Shown piece by piece: positions 1 through 8,969 of a stretch of DNA of 64,000 bases (the stretch's first letter is position 1; the number at the start of each line of letters is the position of its first letter). Below the pieces are notes generated by a model. That model had not been told where the DNA came from. It saw nothing but the letters and a program-made list of their open reading frames with translations, and searched no databases. The stretch comes from JANTGF01 sp033791445 (GTDB lineage: Bacteria > Bacteroidota > Bacteroidia > Bacteroidales > VadinHA17): assembly GCA_033791445.1 (NCBI GenBank), contig JASJGS010000121.1, positions 15,217 to 79,216 on the forward strand. The letters run 5' to 3'. Both the position numbers and the translations under genes were made by a program.

Positions 1-1605
1 AGACATGCTACTTCAAAAATTAAAAAAGCCGATGATCTGTTTTCAATTCGCACAATGGGTTTCAGGGGAGAGGCACTGGCCTCTATTGCTGCTGTAGCCC
101 AAGTAGATGTGCGAACCAGGAGAAAAGAAGATGATCTGGGAACACGATTAAGGATTAATGGTTCAAAAGTTGAAAGCCAGGAGCCTGATTCCTGCCCGGC
201 TGGAACAAATATTGCTGTCAAAAACTTATTTTTTAATATTCCGGCCCGACGAAGATTCTTAAAAACAAATACAACAGAACTACGCCATCTGATTATTGAA
301 TTCCAAAGAATTGTATTGACTTTACCCCAGGTTTCATTTTCACTCTATCATAACGATTCCGAAATCTATAACCTGCCTGTTGTAAATTCATTACCGCAAA
401 GGATTTCAGGGATTTATGGAAAAGGTATTGTGCCAAATCTAATACCTGTAAAAACTGAAACCACCATTGTGAAGATCACAGGTTACATTGGAAAACCAGA
501 GTTTGCAAGAAAAACTTATGGGGAACAATTTTTTTTTGTGAACAATCGCTATATGCGGCATCCGTATTTTCACAAAGCAATAACCGAAGCCTATGAAGAA
601 ATACTTCCTCCGGAAACCATTCCTTCTTATTTTATTTATTTTGAGATTGATCCAGCTAATATTGATATAAATATCCATCCCACCAAGGCTGAAATTAAAT
701 TTGAAGATGAAAGGTCGGTTTGGCAAATTTTACATGCCAGCATAAGAGAGGCTCTTGGGAAATTTAATATTGTACCATCACTTGATTTTAATACTGAGGG
801 GGCCATAGATATACCGGTTTTGAGAAAAGACACAACTGCTAATACGCCTGAAATAGAGCTAAACAACGAGTATAACCCATTTGAAGAATCATCATCAAAT
901 GCATTCCCAAAAGAGCAATATTCTGACAGGCAGAATCTGAAAAACTGGGAGTTGCTTTACCATGATATGGAATCCTCTAAATCAGAGAGCTCATCTCCCG
1001 GTGAAGAGGAAGGCCCTCAAGGATCTCTTTCTCTGGATAAAACATACCGCAAGTTATTTCAGTTTAAAAATAAGTACATTCTTACATCAGTTAAGTCAGG
1101 TTTAATGGTCATTGACCAGAAAAGGGCTCATGAAAGAATTTTATACGAGGATTATATAAAATTGCAGCTTTCAGAGGGAGGCATTACGCAGCAAAGATTA
1201 TTTTCTCCCACTATTCAACTTGATCAGGCTGATTATATATTGCTTACTGAAATACTTGATGACTTGAATCTTTTGGGTTTTGACATCCTGGATAAGGGAA
1301 ATGGAGTAATTGAAATTAATGCTTTCCCAGCTAGCACGAAAATAAAGGAGCCTCAGGAAATGGTTGATTCCATCCTGCAAACATATAAGGACACTCAAAC
1401 TGATATTAAAAAATCCCAATCTGAGAAATTAACCATCTCCCTGGCAATGGCCTCGGCTATTCCCTACGGGAAAGAGCTCACTCCAGATGAGATGAGGAAC
1501 CTTGTAGACCGTCTCTTTGCCTGTACTTCCCCCAACTATTCTCCATCAGGTAAAATTATTCTTACAATAATTGAAATGGATGAGTTTGAGCAAAAACTTA
1601 AGTAA
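1..1605 (+). CDS. mutL: DNA mismatch repair protein MutL (5' end outside window)
   Basis: The reading frame is open from base 1, so this is the last 534 residues of a protein that usually has about 620; roughly 80 N-terminal residues lie upstream of the window. The fragment begins with HATSKI and then GFRGEALASI, the GHKL ATPase lid motif of MutL. It continues through the transducer domain (NIHPTKAEIKFE), a variable acidic linker near residues 270-350, and the C-terminal dimerisation domain. MutL couples MutS mismatch recognition to strand incision or excision. The usual endonuclease-type DQHAxxER motif reads DQKRAHERILYE here, with Lys in the His position, and the C-terminal metal site reads YSPSGK rather than CPHGRP. 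From memory, related phylum members carry similar C-terminal forms. Identity is secure; nickase activity is uncertain. Confidence 0.96.
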   Translation, partial: RHATSKIKKADDLFSIRTMGFRGEALASIAAVAQVDVRTRRKEDDLGTRLRINGSKVESQEPDSCPAGTNIAVKNLFFNIPARRRFLKTNTTELRHLIIEFQRIVLTLPQVSFSLYHNDSEIYNLPVVNSLPQRISGIYGKGIVPNLIPVKTETTIVKITGYIGKPEFARKTYGEQFFFVNNRYMRHPYFHKAITEAYEEILPPETIPSYFIYFEIDPANIDINIHPTKAEIKFEDERSVWQILHASIREALGKFNIVPSLDFNTEGAIDIPVLRKDTTANTPEIELNNEYNPFEESSSNAFPKEQYSDRQNLKNWELLYHDMESSKSESSSPGEEEGPQGSLSLDKTYRKLFQFKNKYILTSVKSGLMVIDQKRAHERILYEDYIKLQLSEGGITQQRLFSPTIQLDQADYILLTEILDDLNLLGFDILDKGNGVIEINAFPASTKIKEPQEMVDSILQTYKDTQTDIKKSQSEKLTISLAMASAIPYGKELTPDEMRNLVDRLFACTSPNYSPSGKIILTIIEMDEFEQKLK

Positions 1606-1750
1606 GTAAACCTATGCCATTTTGTCCTGATTATAGTTTTTTAGCATAATATTATTAGTTTGGCGCAAGTATTGTGTTATTTTGTATTGACTTATATTTA
1701 GTAAATCTGCCTCTTTACGGTAGTGCATTTTCTAACTAATATCTTTTTAA

Positions 1751-2494
1751 GTGAATAATTTCGTTTCAACATTCAAAAGTACTCCTCCGGTTGTTAAAAA
1801 TCTGATTATTTTAAATGTTCTATTATACCTTGCAACTTTTGTCCTAGGTCGTACATTTGGAATCGACCTGACTCAAAAGCTTGCCTTGTATTATCCGGCT
1901 TCAGAACTGTTCAAACCATACCAGTTTATTAGCCATATGTTTATGCATGGTAGTACATGGCATCTCTTATTTAATATGTATGCCCTGTGGATGTTCGGTA
2001 GGATGCTTGAAACCACATGGGGAAGTAAACGTTTTTTTATCTATTATTTCTTTACGGGCCTTGGAGCAGCTGCCTTGCATACATTTGTACAATGGATTGA
2101 GGTAAGCTCCCTAAAATCTCAATTAACACCAGAGCAAATTCAAATGGTATATCAGCAGGGGTATGAAGCTTTAAGCCAGGGCAGGAACTTTGTTGATCCA
2201 ATAATGGGTAAATTAAATTATATTTTCAATATCCCAACCATTGGTGCTTCAGGTGCTGTATTTGGCGTATTATTGGGATTTGGAATGCTATTTCCAAATA
2301 CACAACTGATGCTGCTTTTCCCTCCTATTCCTATTAAAGCAAAATATTTTGTAATTATTTACGGTATTCTTGAATTAGTCCTTGCTTTTACACAACCAGG
2401 CAGTAATATTGCTCATTTTGCCCATTTGGGTGGTATGATTTTTGGTTTTATCCTAATTAAATTCTGGCAAAAAGACAGGAAAAACTTTTATTAG
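1751..2494 (+). CDS. Rhomboid family intramembrane serine protease (first of a tandem pair)
   Basis: Polytopic membrane protein of 247 residues with the rhomboid core. HMFMHGSTWHLLFNMY is the HxxxN region of the second helix, GASGAVFGVL holds the catalytic Ser (about residue 167), and HFAHLGGMIFGF holds the catalytic His (about residue 225). Rhomboids cleave transmembrane substrates inside the inner membrane. The start is GTG, preceded by an AT-rich leader without a Shine-Dalgarno sequence, as is usual in this phylum. Only three bases separate it from the next rhomboid gene, so the two are almost surely co-transcribed. A longer loop between TM2 and the catalytic Ser (about residues 117-160) carries a polar, Gln-rich stretch. 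Substrates cannot be inferred. Confidence 0.93.
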   Translation: MNNFVSTFKSTPPVVKNLIILNVLLYLATFVLGRTFGIDLTQKLALYYPASELFKPYQFISHMFMHGSTWHLLFNMYALWMFGRMLETTWGSKRFFIYYFFTGLGAAALHTFVQWIEVSSLKSQLTPEQIQMVYQQGYEALSQGRNFVDPIMGKLNYIFNIPTIGASGAVFGVLLGFGMLFPNTQLMLLFPPIPIKAKYFVIIYGILELVLAFTQPGSNIAHFAHLGGMIFGFILIKFWQKDRKNFY

Positions 2495-2497
2495 AAA

Positions 2498-3388
2498 ATG
2501 AATTTAGTTGAAGAAATAAAAGCATCATTTAAAAAGGGGAGTTCGCTCACAAAGCTCATATACATAAACCTTGGAGTATTTTTAGGTATAAAAATCCTGG
2601 AGGTTTTATTATTCCTGCTAAACCTGACCTCAACGAATTTTATTCTGATAAGCTGGTTGGCAGTACCTGCTTATCTTCCTGATCTGGCCACACATTTCTG
2701 GACCCCCATTACCTATATGTTTCTTCATGAAGGATTTATTCATGTATTATTTAACATGTTATGGTTGTATTGGTTTGGAACCATTTTTCTTGAATATTTT
2801 GATCAGAAAAAACTAGTTACTGTTTACCTGTTGGGTGGGCTTGCAGGAGCTTTTTTATATATAGTATCGTTTAATGTGTTTCCTGTATTCGCCGACGTAT
2901 TACCCCGGTCAATAGCATTGGGAGCCTCAGCTTCTGTTATGGCCATAGTTATTGGTGTTGCAGCGTATGTACCCAACTATGTGGCTAGATTAATCCTCAT
3001 TGGACCTGTTAAGATTAAATACATTGCTATTGCGGCATTGGTATTCACTTCAATACTCGATTTTTCAACAAATACAGGTGGTAAGATTGCTCATCTTGGA
3101 GGGGCTGCTTTTGGGTTTCTTTATGTGACACAATATAAAAAAGGGAAAGACATCGGAAAATGGTTTGATCAAATTATGGACAGCATCTTCAGCTTTTTCA
3201 AGCCAAGGAAGAAAATGAAAGTAAGCTATAAAAAACCTCCAAAAGATGATAAAGAGTACAATAAGCATAAAGCCCATCAGCAGGAGGATGTGAATAGAAT
3301 TTTAGACAAAATCTCTAAAGCTGGGTATGATAGCCTCAGTAAGAAAGAAAAAGAAATTCTTTTTAAGATGAGTGATAAAAACAAATGA
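2498..3388 (+). CDS. Rhomboid family protease with C-terminal cytosolic tail (second of the pair)
   Basis: Membrane protein of 296 residues in the same family as the gene just upstream. The membrane core has FLHEGFIHVLFNMLWLYWFG, a catalytic segment GASASVMAIVIG, and KIAHLGGAAFGFLY with the active-site His. After the last helix, about 90 residues form a charged Lys-rich tail ending in a helical segment (VNRILDKISKAGYDSLSKKE), a cytosolic extension often seen on one member of rhomboid pairs in Bacteroidota (from memory a DUF6576-type domain). The three-base gap from the preceding stop suggests translational coupling. The two proteins may act together or divide substrates; this is inference. 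Confidence 0.92.
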   Translation: MNLVEEIKASFKKGSSLTKLIYINLGVFLGIKILEVLLFLLNLTSTNFILISWLAVPAYLPDLATHFWTPITYMFLHEGFIHVLFNMLWLYWFGTIFLEYFDQKKLVTVYLLGGLAGAFLYIVSFNVFPVFADVLPRSIALGASASVMAIVIGVAAYVPNYVARLILIGPVKIKYIAIAALVFTSILDFSTNTGGKIAHLGGAAFGFLYVTQYKKGKDIGKWFDQIMDSIFSFFKPRKKMKVSYKKPPKDDKEYNKHKAHQQEDVNRILDKISKAGYDSLSKKEKEILFKMSDKNK

Positions 3389-3436
3389 TGATAATTCACG
3401 TAAGATCTAGTTAAGTATATTTTACAAACCTTTCAT

Positions 3437-4564
3437 TTGAAAAAAGCATTTAATATCCTTGCCATTGGCATTACTTTTCTTCTCATTACAGGATTGCTTT
3501 TTTCTTATTTATCAGTTTCTATAAGTCCAGAAAAAGTGTGGGTGCTTGCATTTTTTGGTTTAATCTATCCCTACTTACTCTTTGCGAATCTTTTGTCATT
3601 TTTGTATTGGTCAATAAAGAAAAAGAGGCTTGCCATCCTTGTTCTTTTTGTTATCCTGCTGGGATGGAATCATTTAAACAACTATGTTCGAATTTCCAGG
3701 AAAAACAGTAAAGAAATAAGCAATATTGTTATTGTTCAGGAGAATAAAAATCAATCAGCCACCAGTGTTCTTTCATATAATGTACGATTATTTGATCTCT
3801 ATAATAAGGACAATAAGAATAAATCAGTTGATGAGTTTTTCAACTTTATGAATGGTGAAGACTTTGATATAATTTGCTTGCAGGAAGTTTTAATAACTGA
3901 CATGTTTGGTCTATCGGTTTCTGATATCAAAAAGAAATTAAATAAAACTAAAAATTCATATGTAATTTTTACTGGTGGGAAGGAGTCGAGACATAAATAT
4001 GGGATTGCTGTTTTTACAAAGTATCCTATTATTAATAAGGGGGAAATATCATTTAAGAATACCAGTAACCTAAGTATCTTTATTGATATATTGATAGCGG
4101 GAGATACTGTAAGAGTGTATAATAACCACCTGCAATCTTTTCGCCTTGGTTCTGATAATTTTAGATTTCTTACTGAGCTGGAGGGCACTATAGAAGATCC
4201 GCCCATGCAGGAAATGAGAGATATTACTTCAAGAATGAAACATGCTTATATTAAACGTGCCGGACAGGCCAAGCAACTATCAGCACATATTCATTCATCT
4301 CCTTACCCAGTAATTGTATGCGGTGACTTTAATGATACGCCTGTATCATTTACATATCATACTATTCGCAAAGATCTGAAGGATGCCTTTGTAGAATCGG
4401 GCTTAGGCATGGGAAAAACCTATTCACAAATTTTCCCATCATACAGAATAGATTACATCCTGCATAGTCCTGATTTAGAATCTTATGAGTTTAAAACAGT
4501 GAGAAAGAATTATTCAGATCACTACCCGGTTAAGTCCCTGCTCTTACCGGCAGAGAAAAGATAA
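3437..4564 (+). CDS. Endonuclease/exonuclease/phosphatase (EEP) family membrane-anchored hydrolase
   Basis: Protein of 375 residues starting at a TTG codon (Met-Lys-Lys-Ala). The first ~90 residues contain about three hydrophobic segments, so the catalytic domain is membrane-tethered. The EEP domain then shows its ordered motifs: LSYNVRLF (metal-binding Asn), DIICLQEV (metal-binding Glu), VCGDFNDTP (catalytic Asp/Asn), RIDYIL and YSDHYPV (Asp-His pair). The family includes phosphodiesterases, sphingomyelinases and nucleases; the exact substrate cannot be called. It follows the rhomboid pair by 48 bases, and the order mutL-rhomboid-rhomboid-EEP looks like an operon. Its 3' end overlaps the convergent dehydratase gene by 43 bases. 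Confidence 0.88.
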   Translation: MKKAFNILAIGITFLLITGLLFSYLSVSISPEKVWVLAFFGLIYPYLLFANLLSFLYWSIKKKRLAILVLFVILLGWNHLNNYVRISRKNSKEISNIVIVQENKNQSATSVLSYNVRLFDLYNKDNKNKSVDEFFNFMNGEDFDIICLQEVLITDMFGLSVSDIKKKLNKTKNSYVIFTGGKESRHKYGIAVFTKYPIINKGEISFKNTSNLSIFIDILIAGDTVRVYNNHLQSFRLGSDNFRFLTELEGTIEDPPMQEMRDITSRMKHAYIKRAGQAKQLSAHIHSSPYPVIVCGDFNDTPVSFTYHTIRKDLKDAFVESGLGMGKTYSQIFPSYRIDYILHSPDLESYEFKTVRKNYSDHYPVKSLLLPAEKR

Positions 4565-5508
4565 TTTAGATTATCCAGATCAACATTTCCACCAGACAAT
4601 ATAATTCCAATCTTTTTGTTCTTAAACCTCTTACCATGTTGCAAAAGAATGGCCAAAGGTAATGCTGAGGAGGGTTCAATTATTATCTTCATACGCTCCC
4701 ATACCATTCTCATAGCCAAGGCTATGGATTCCTCCGAAGCAGTAATAAGTTCATCTACATTCTGTCTGATTATTTTAAAAGTAAATTCACTCAACGAGGT
4801 AAGAAGACCATCTGCAATTGTTTGTGGACTCACAGAAGGATAAAGTGTACCATTTCTGAATGACCTGAAGGCATCATCTGCATTCTCTGGTTCTGCTCCA
4901 ATAATAGTAATCTCCGGATTTAAGGCCCTTGCCGTAACCGAACTTCCACTCAGTAATCCACCCCCTCCTACCGGAGTAATAAGGACATCTAATCCTGCTT
5001 CAGTTTCCAATAACTCCTTTGCAGCCGTTCCCTGTCCGCAGACGACATTAAAATTATCATAAGGATGAATAAAGGTAGCTCCTGTGTGTTTCACAATTTC
5101 TTCAATGGTTGATTCTCTGGCCTCAAGTGTTGGTTTACAAAAAGTAATGTTGGCACCATAGCCTTCGACAGCTTGCTTTTTAATATCAGGAGCAGTTTCA
5201 GGCATAACAATATAGGCAGGCACTCCCTGCGTACGAGCAGCAAGGGCCAGTGCTGCAGAGTGATTTCCTGAAGAATGAGTAGCCACACCTGCATTCAGAT
5301 CAGCACTATTAAGTGAAAGAACAGCATTCGTTGCACCTCTAAACTTGAAAGCACCTACTTTTTGTAGGTTTTCACATTTAAAAAACAACTCATTATGAAC
5401 AATAGAGTTTATTGCAGAAGAAGTCAACACGGGTGTATGGTGTACGAAGGACACTATCCTCTTATGAGCTGATACAATGTTGTCATATGTAGGAATCGGT
5501 TTATTCAT
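4522..5508 (-). CDS. PLP-dependent threonine/serine dehydratase (threonine ammonia-lyase, short catabolic type)
   Basis: Fold-type II PLP enzyme of 328 residues. The PLP lysine is K55 in VGAFKFRGAT, GNHSAALALAA follows, and the phosphate-binding glycine loop is PVGGGGLLSG. There is no C-terminal ACT regulatory domain, so it is the short catabolic form (TdcB or serine-racemase-like) rather than a feedback-inhibited IlvA. It would deaminate L-threonine to 2-oxobutyrate, or L-serine to pyruvate. 2-Oxobutyrate can feed propionyl-CoA, which the methylmalonyl-CoA mutase encoded further along could use; that link is inference. Its 3' end overlaps the convergent EEP gene by 43 bases. Confidence 0.9.
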   Translation of the reverse strand: MNKPIPTYDNIVSAHKRIVSFVHHTPVLTSSAINSIVHNELFFKCENLQKVGAFKFRGATNAVLSLNSADLNAGVATHSSGNHSAALALAARTQGVPAYIVMPETAPDIKKQAVEGYGANITFCKPTLEARESTIEEIVKHTGATFIHPYDNFNVVCGQGTAAKELLETEAGLDVLITPVGGGGLLSGSSVTARALNPEITIIGAEPENADDAFRSFRNGTLYPSVSPQTIADGLLTSLSEFTFKIIRQNVDELITASEESIALAMRMVWERMKIIIEPSSALPLAILLQHGKRFKNKKIGIILSGGNVDLDNLNYLFSAGKSRDLTG

Positions 5509-5640
5509 GAAGTTGAAATGTTAACTTAGAAACAAACTGGAACTTTATTTCGATTCTTTTCTCTTATAGTAGGCTCTATACATTCGTTTCACCGTATCAA
5601 GTATATCATATTCAGAAGCATCTAGAAGGAATTCTTCTGG

Positions 5641-6309
5641 TTAATTGCAATAATCCATAAACTCAACTAGTTCTTCCCCTTTTAAACCAGTTAATTCACC
5701 CACATTTCTCTTATTAAATTTCGAATTAATGATTTCTATCTTTTCTTGTTCATCAAGAATTAGCTCTAGCTTCTTCAAACTTTTTTCTTCTTTGGACTTC
5801 ATCGAGAAATTGATCCCTACTCTAACACTGCTCCACTCAACAGCCTCCTGTGTAGCAGCTCTATTAATATACTCGGTGGTCTGTTCAGCTGGAGATTTGG
5901 GGGGACGTGCATTCAGGATTTTTTGTTTGAATTGCTGATAGCTTCCCAGGCTCTGCACTGACACTCCTTCAATTAAATACATTTGTTTCCTAATTCGAAT
6001 TGGATCTGAAAACAGATTGGAAGGCCAGAAAGTTGGTAAAGTAAAATGCGTATCGATATATCCTATAGCCGAGATAAGAAGAGAATCATTTCTTTTCATG
6101 TATATAGTAAAAAATCCCAGGCTGTCACTGGTAGTTCCAATACCCAGCCCGGGATTCAATATATGAGCATATCTTAATGGGGTACCATCATCGGTGTCTT
6201 TCAATTGAGATTTAACTGTGACCAGTGTATCTATATCTGAAGATTCCTGTCCAGCTATTTTTAGTGTTATAACACAGATTAAAGCACTTATAAATATAAT
6301 TTTCCTCAA
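5641..6309 (-). CDS. CarboxypepD_reg-like domain protein, apparently truncated by a nonsense codon
   Basis: Exported protein of 222 residues with a hydrophobic N-terminal signal peptide (MRKIIFISALICVITLKIAG). It is followed by a carboxypeptidase-regulatory-like beta-sandwich (about residues 30-105, with GTTSDSLGFFTI and LLISAIGYI) and a conserved helical C-terminal region. The frame stops with TAA just after the VEFMDYCN segment. The same frame then continues without interruption for 31 codons to 5545, reading PEEFLLDASEYDIL and a basic end. That tail fits how homologues of this domain end, so a single premature stop is likely. Function is unknown; such proteins are periplasmic or envelope-associated. 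It lies between the dehydratase and the S9 peptidase, all on the minus strand. Confidence 0.75.
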   Translation of the reverse strand: MRKIIFISALICVITLKIAGQESSDIDTLVTVKSQLKDTDDGTPLRYAHILNPGLGIGTTSDSLGFFTIYMKRNDSLLISAIGYIDTHFTLPTFWPSNLFSDPIRIRKQMYLIEGVSVQSLGSYQQFKQKILNARPPKSPAEQTTEYINRAATQEAVEWSSVRVGINFSMKSKEEKSLKKLELILDEQEKIEIINSKFNKRNVGELTGLKGEELVEFMDYCN

Positions 6310-6386
6310 CGAAGGCCTATCCTAAATTATTTTTAATATTTGAGCATTACCATAAAAATCTCTTTTAGACTCAACGATTACAATCC

Positions 6387-8822
6387 TTATTTCTTGTTCT
6401 TAACATATTTTTCAAACCAGGTATTCATCTCCCAGAGCATATGTAAGAGGGATTCCTGTGCCCTATAACCATGGCTCTCATTTGGTAACATTACCAGACG
6501 TGCCGTTCCTCCATTCCCCTTGAGAGCACTATAGAAACGTTCACTTTGTATGGGGAATGTACCTGAATTATTATCTGCCATTCCATGAATTAGTAAAATA
6601 GGTTCCTTAAGCTCATCTGCATGCATAAATGGAGACATGACATAGTATATTTCAGGGGCTTCCCAATATGTACGGGGTTCAGCTTGAAATCCAAATGGTG
6701 TTAAAGTTCTATTATAAGCTCCTGATCTGGCAATACCGGCAGCAAATAGATCTGTATGAGCCAACAAATTAGCGGTCATAAAAGCTCCATACGAATGTCC
6801 TCCCACACCAACCCTCTTAGGATCTGTCACACCCATTTCTGATGCCTTGTCGATGGCAGCTTCAGCATTGGCTACCAGCTGCTTAACAAAACTATCATTG
6901 GGCTCCTCATCTCCTTCACCAATAATCGGGAAACTTGTATTATTCAATACCGCATACCCTTGTGTTGCCATTACCAGGGCCGACATGGCACTAAGTCGTG
7001 TAAACGTATAAGGAGAACCACTCACCTGGCCGGCTGCAGTCGCACTTTTGTATTCCCTGGGATATGCCCATAAAACGGAAGGAAGTGGTCCATCCTCTTT
7101 TTTATATCCGGCAGGCAGATACAGGTCAAAACTCAATTGAACGCCATCTTCCCTTTCATATTTAACTACCTCTTTCTTTATATCTTTAAATTGCGGATAA
7201 GGGTGATGAAATTCTGTTATTTGAATAAGTTTATCTGATTTCAGATTCCTTATAAAATAATTTGGTGGCTCAGATGCTGATTGACGAGAGGTTAGCAACA
7301 AGTTCTTTTTTAAATCTATAATTTCATAGGGACTCTCATAATATGGCGCTTCAGACCTAAATAGTCGTTTCACCTTAAAGGTTTTAATATCAAATTCGTC
7401 CACAAAAGGCCTGTTTCCTTCTGGCGAAGCTCCCTGTCCAAATAAATAAAGTGATTTCCCTTTGTTCCCAAATTGCAAGACGTATTTTCCTGCCTCGTTT
7501 TGTACACTGGCAAAGTACCCTGGATTTTTGTAGCGATCTTCAGAAGAATACTCAAATAACTTCTTCAGACCCTTGCTGGAATTATCCGGATCCATCATGC
7601 TGACAAGGGTCTTTCTTGTCTTTCTCCACCCCTCATTCAAAATGGCGATATCATCATTGCCCCAGGAAATTCCTCGATACCGATACTGAGTTGCAGGACC
7701 TTCATTGGCTTCATTTGTAAAAGGAGCCTCCAGATAATAAATTCGGTCACGAAACTCAACTTCTTTCTTAGGATTACCTTCATCAAGTGCTTCAACCCAA
7801 TATACACTGGCAGGTGCATCGCTGCGCCAGGTAAAACTTCTGGGACCGGGTTGAGCTGCATCAAATCCTTGTGGAATACTCTCCATAAGAGGAATTTTTG
7901 CCAGTATCTTTACAGGTGTGCCGTCTTTACTCCAAATTTCAACAGACTTTGGAAACCGGTAATAAGGAACCAGATATGAGAAGGGAGGAGTAATTGTTTG
8001 AACCATTAAATAGTTTCCATCGGGAGAAGGATTTACTGAAACAATGATTCCAGCCTTTCCAAATTTCTCCACTTCCCCATTAATTTCATATTTATACAGC
8101 TGGGATGTTCCGAAAAAGCTAAAAAGTTGTTCATCATAAGGAGTCTTCAACAGGTCCTGGTAAGTTCTAATTACTGATACCTCCCCCATTGTTTCCTGAA
8201 CAACAGGGCCAGATGGGGCTTCAGATATTTCAGGAGCCTTGGCTCTTTTGGTAGGGAATCCACTAAAAACAATAGCTTTACTATCTGGCATCCAGGTGCA
8301 AACACTACCTCTGAAAATACCATTTATATTAGTTTTAGAAACTACTTTTGCCTGAAGTGTGGCAACATCAATAATCCATAGTGAAATTCCAGCTGTTTCT
8401 GTGCTTAAAAACGATATGTAATTCCCGTCAGGTGACCAGCGTACACTTGTTGCTTTAAGGTTTGCAGGCAAACCCTGAACAGCAGATTCTTTTAAAGTTT
8501 CAACATCTTTTACAACAATACCAGTAAAATATGAAAATCGACTGGGACCATTGGTTTTAGGATCGATTCGAAGACCGCCAATCCGAAGCTCCTTCCTTGA
8601 AACATCTTCTATTGAAGGATTACTAGGACGACTCAATATAACTAATCGATCATTTTGTGGAGACATAGTAATAGTTGGCATCACAGGTGCATTCACAATG
8701 TCTATCATTTCCTGCGGAGGAGTCTGATATTTAAAATCAGACTGAGCGGCCCCAAACAAAGGGATTAGACAAAAAATGACTCCAGCAAAAAGTGCAGATT
8801 TCATAAACATAGATTTTTTCAT
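6387..8822 (-). CDS. S9 family prolyl-oligopeptidase-like serine peptidase, secreted
   Basis: Protein of 811 residues with a signal peptide (about the first 26 residues, ending GAAQ). Residues ~30-560 form an irregular beta-propeller with WD/PD40-like repeats such as WSPDGNYISFLS and NPSPDGNYLMVQ. The C-terminal alpha/beta-hydrolase domain has the nucleophile elbow GGHSYGAFM (Ser about 677), the acid region IHGMADNNSGT, and the catalytic His in NESHGYRAQE. The length and layout match the large periplasmic S9 peptidases common in Bacteroidota (glutamyl- or dipeptidyl-peptidase-like), which degrade imported peptides. No TAnnTTTG promoter is obvious in the 138-base divergent gap to dapD. Confidence 0.93.
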   Translation of the reverse strand: MKKSMFMKSALFAGVIFCLIPLFGAAQSDFKYQTPPQEMIDIVNAPVMPTITMSPQNDRLVILSRPSNPSIEDVSRKELRIGGLRIDPKTNGPSRFSYFTGIVVKDVETLKESAVQGLPANLKATSVRWSPDGNYISFLSTETAGISLWIIDVATLQAKVVSKTNINGIFRGSVCTWMPDSKAIVFSGFPTKRAKAPEISEAPSGPVVQETMGEVSVIRTYQDLLKTPYDEQLFSFFGTSQLYKYEINGEVEKFGKAGIIVSVNPSPDGNYLMVQTITPPFSYLVPYYRFPKSVEIWSKDGTPVKILAKIPLMESIPQGFDAAQPGPRSFTWRSDAPASVYWVEALDEGNPKKEVEFRDRIYYLEAPFTNEANEGPATQYRYRGISWGNDDIAILNEGWRKTRKTLVSMMDPDNSSKGLKKLFEYSSEDRYKNPGYFASVQNEAGKYVLQFGNKGKSLYLFGQGASPEGNRPFVDEFDIKTFKVKRLFRSEAPYYESPYEIIDLKKNLLLTSRQSASEPPNYFIRNLKSDKLIQITEFHHPYPQFKDIKKEVVKYEREDGVQLSFDLYLPAGYKKEDGPLPSVLWAYPREYKSATAAGQVSGSPYTFTRLSAMSALVMATQGYAVLNNTSFPIIGEGDEEPNDSFVKQLVANAEAAIDKASEMGVTDPKRVGVGGHSYGAFMTANLLAHTDLFAAGIARSGAYNRTLTPFGFQAEPRTYWEAPEIYYVMSPFMHADELKEPILLIHGMADNNSGTFPIQSERFYSALKGNGGTARLVMLPNESHGYRAQESLLHMLWEMNTWFEKYVKNKK

Positions 8823-8916
8823 TGCGATAGGTTTAATTGAAACTAGATTAATAAAATACCAAAAAATACCGTGCTTAAAGATAATAAAACAAAGATATCT
8901 TCTTTTATTTCAGAAA

Positions 8917-8949
8917 TTGTTAATAATATATAAATTCCATATAACTTTG
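8917..8949 (+). promoter_or_regulatory. Bacteroidota-type promoter of dapD
   Basis: TTG at 8917-8919 and TAACTTTG at 8942-8949 match the phylum's -33/-7 consensus (TTTG and TAnnTTTG) with a 22-base spacer. Transcription would begin near 8956, which makes the ATG at 8970 a better dapD start than the in-frame TTG at 8961. Confidence 0.6.
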
Positions 8950-8969
8950 CTCGTAATAATTTGAAACAA

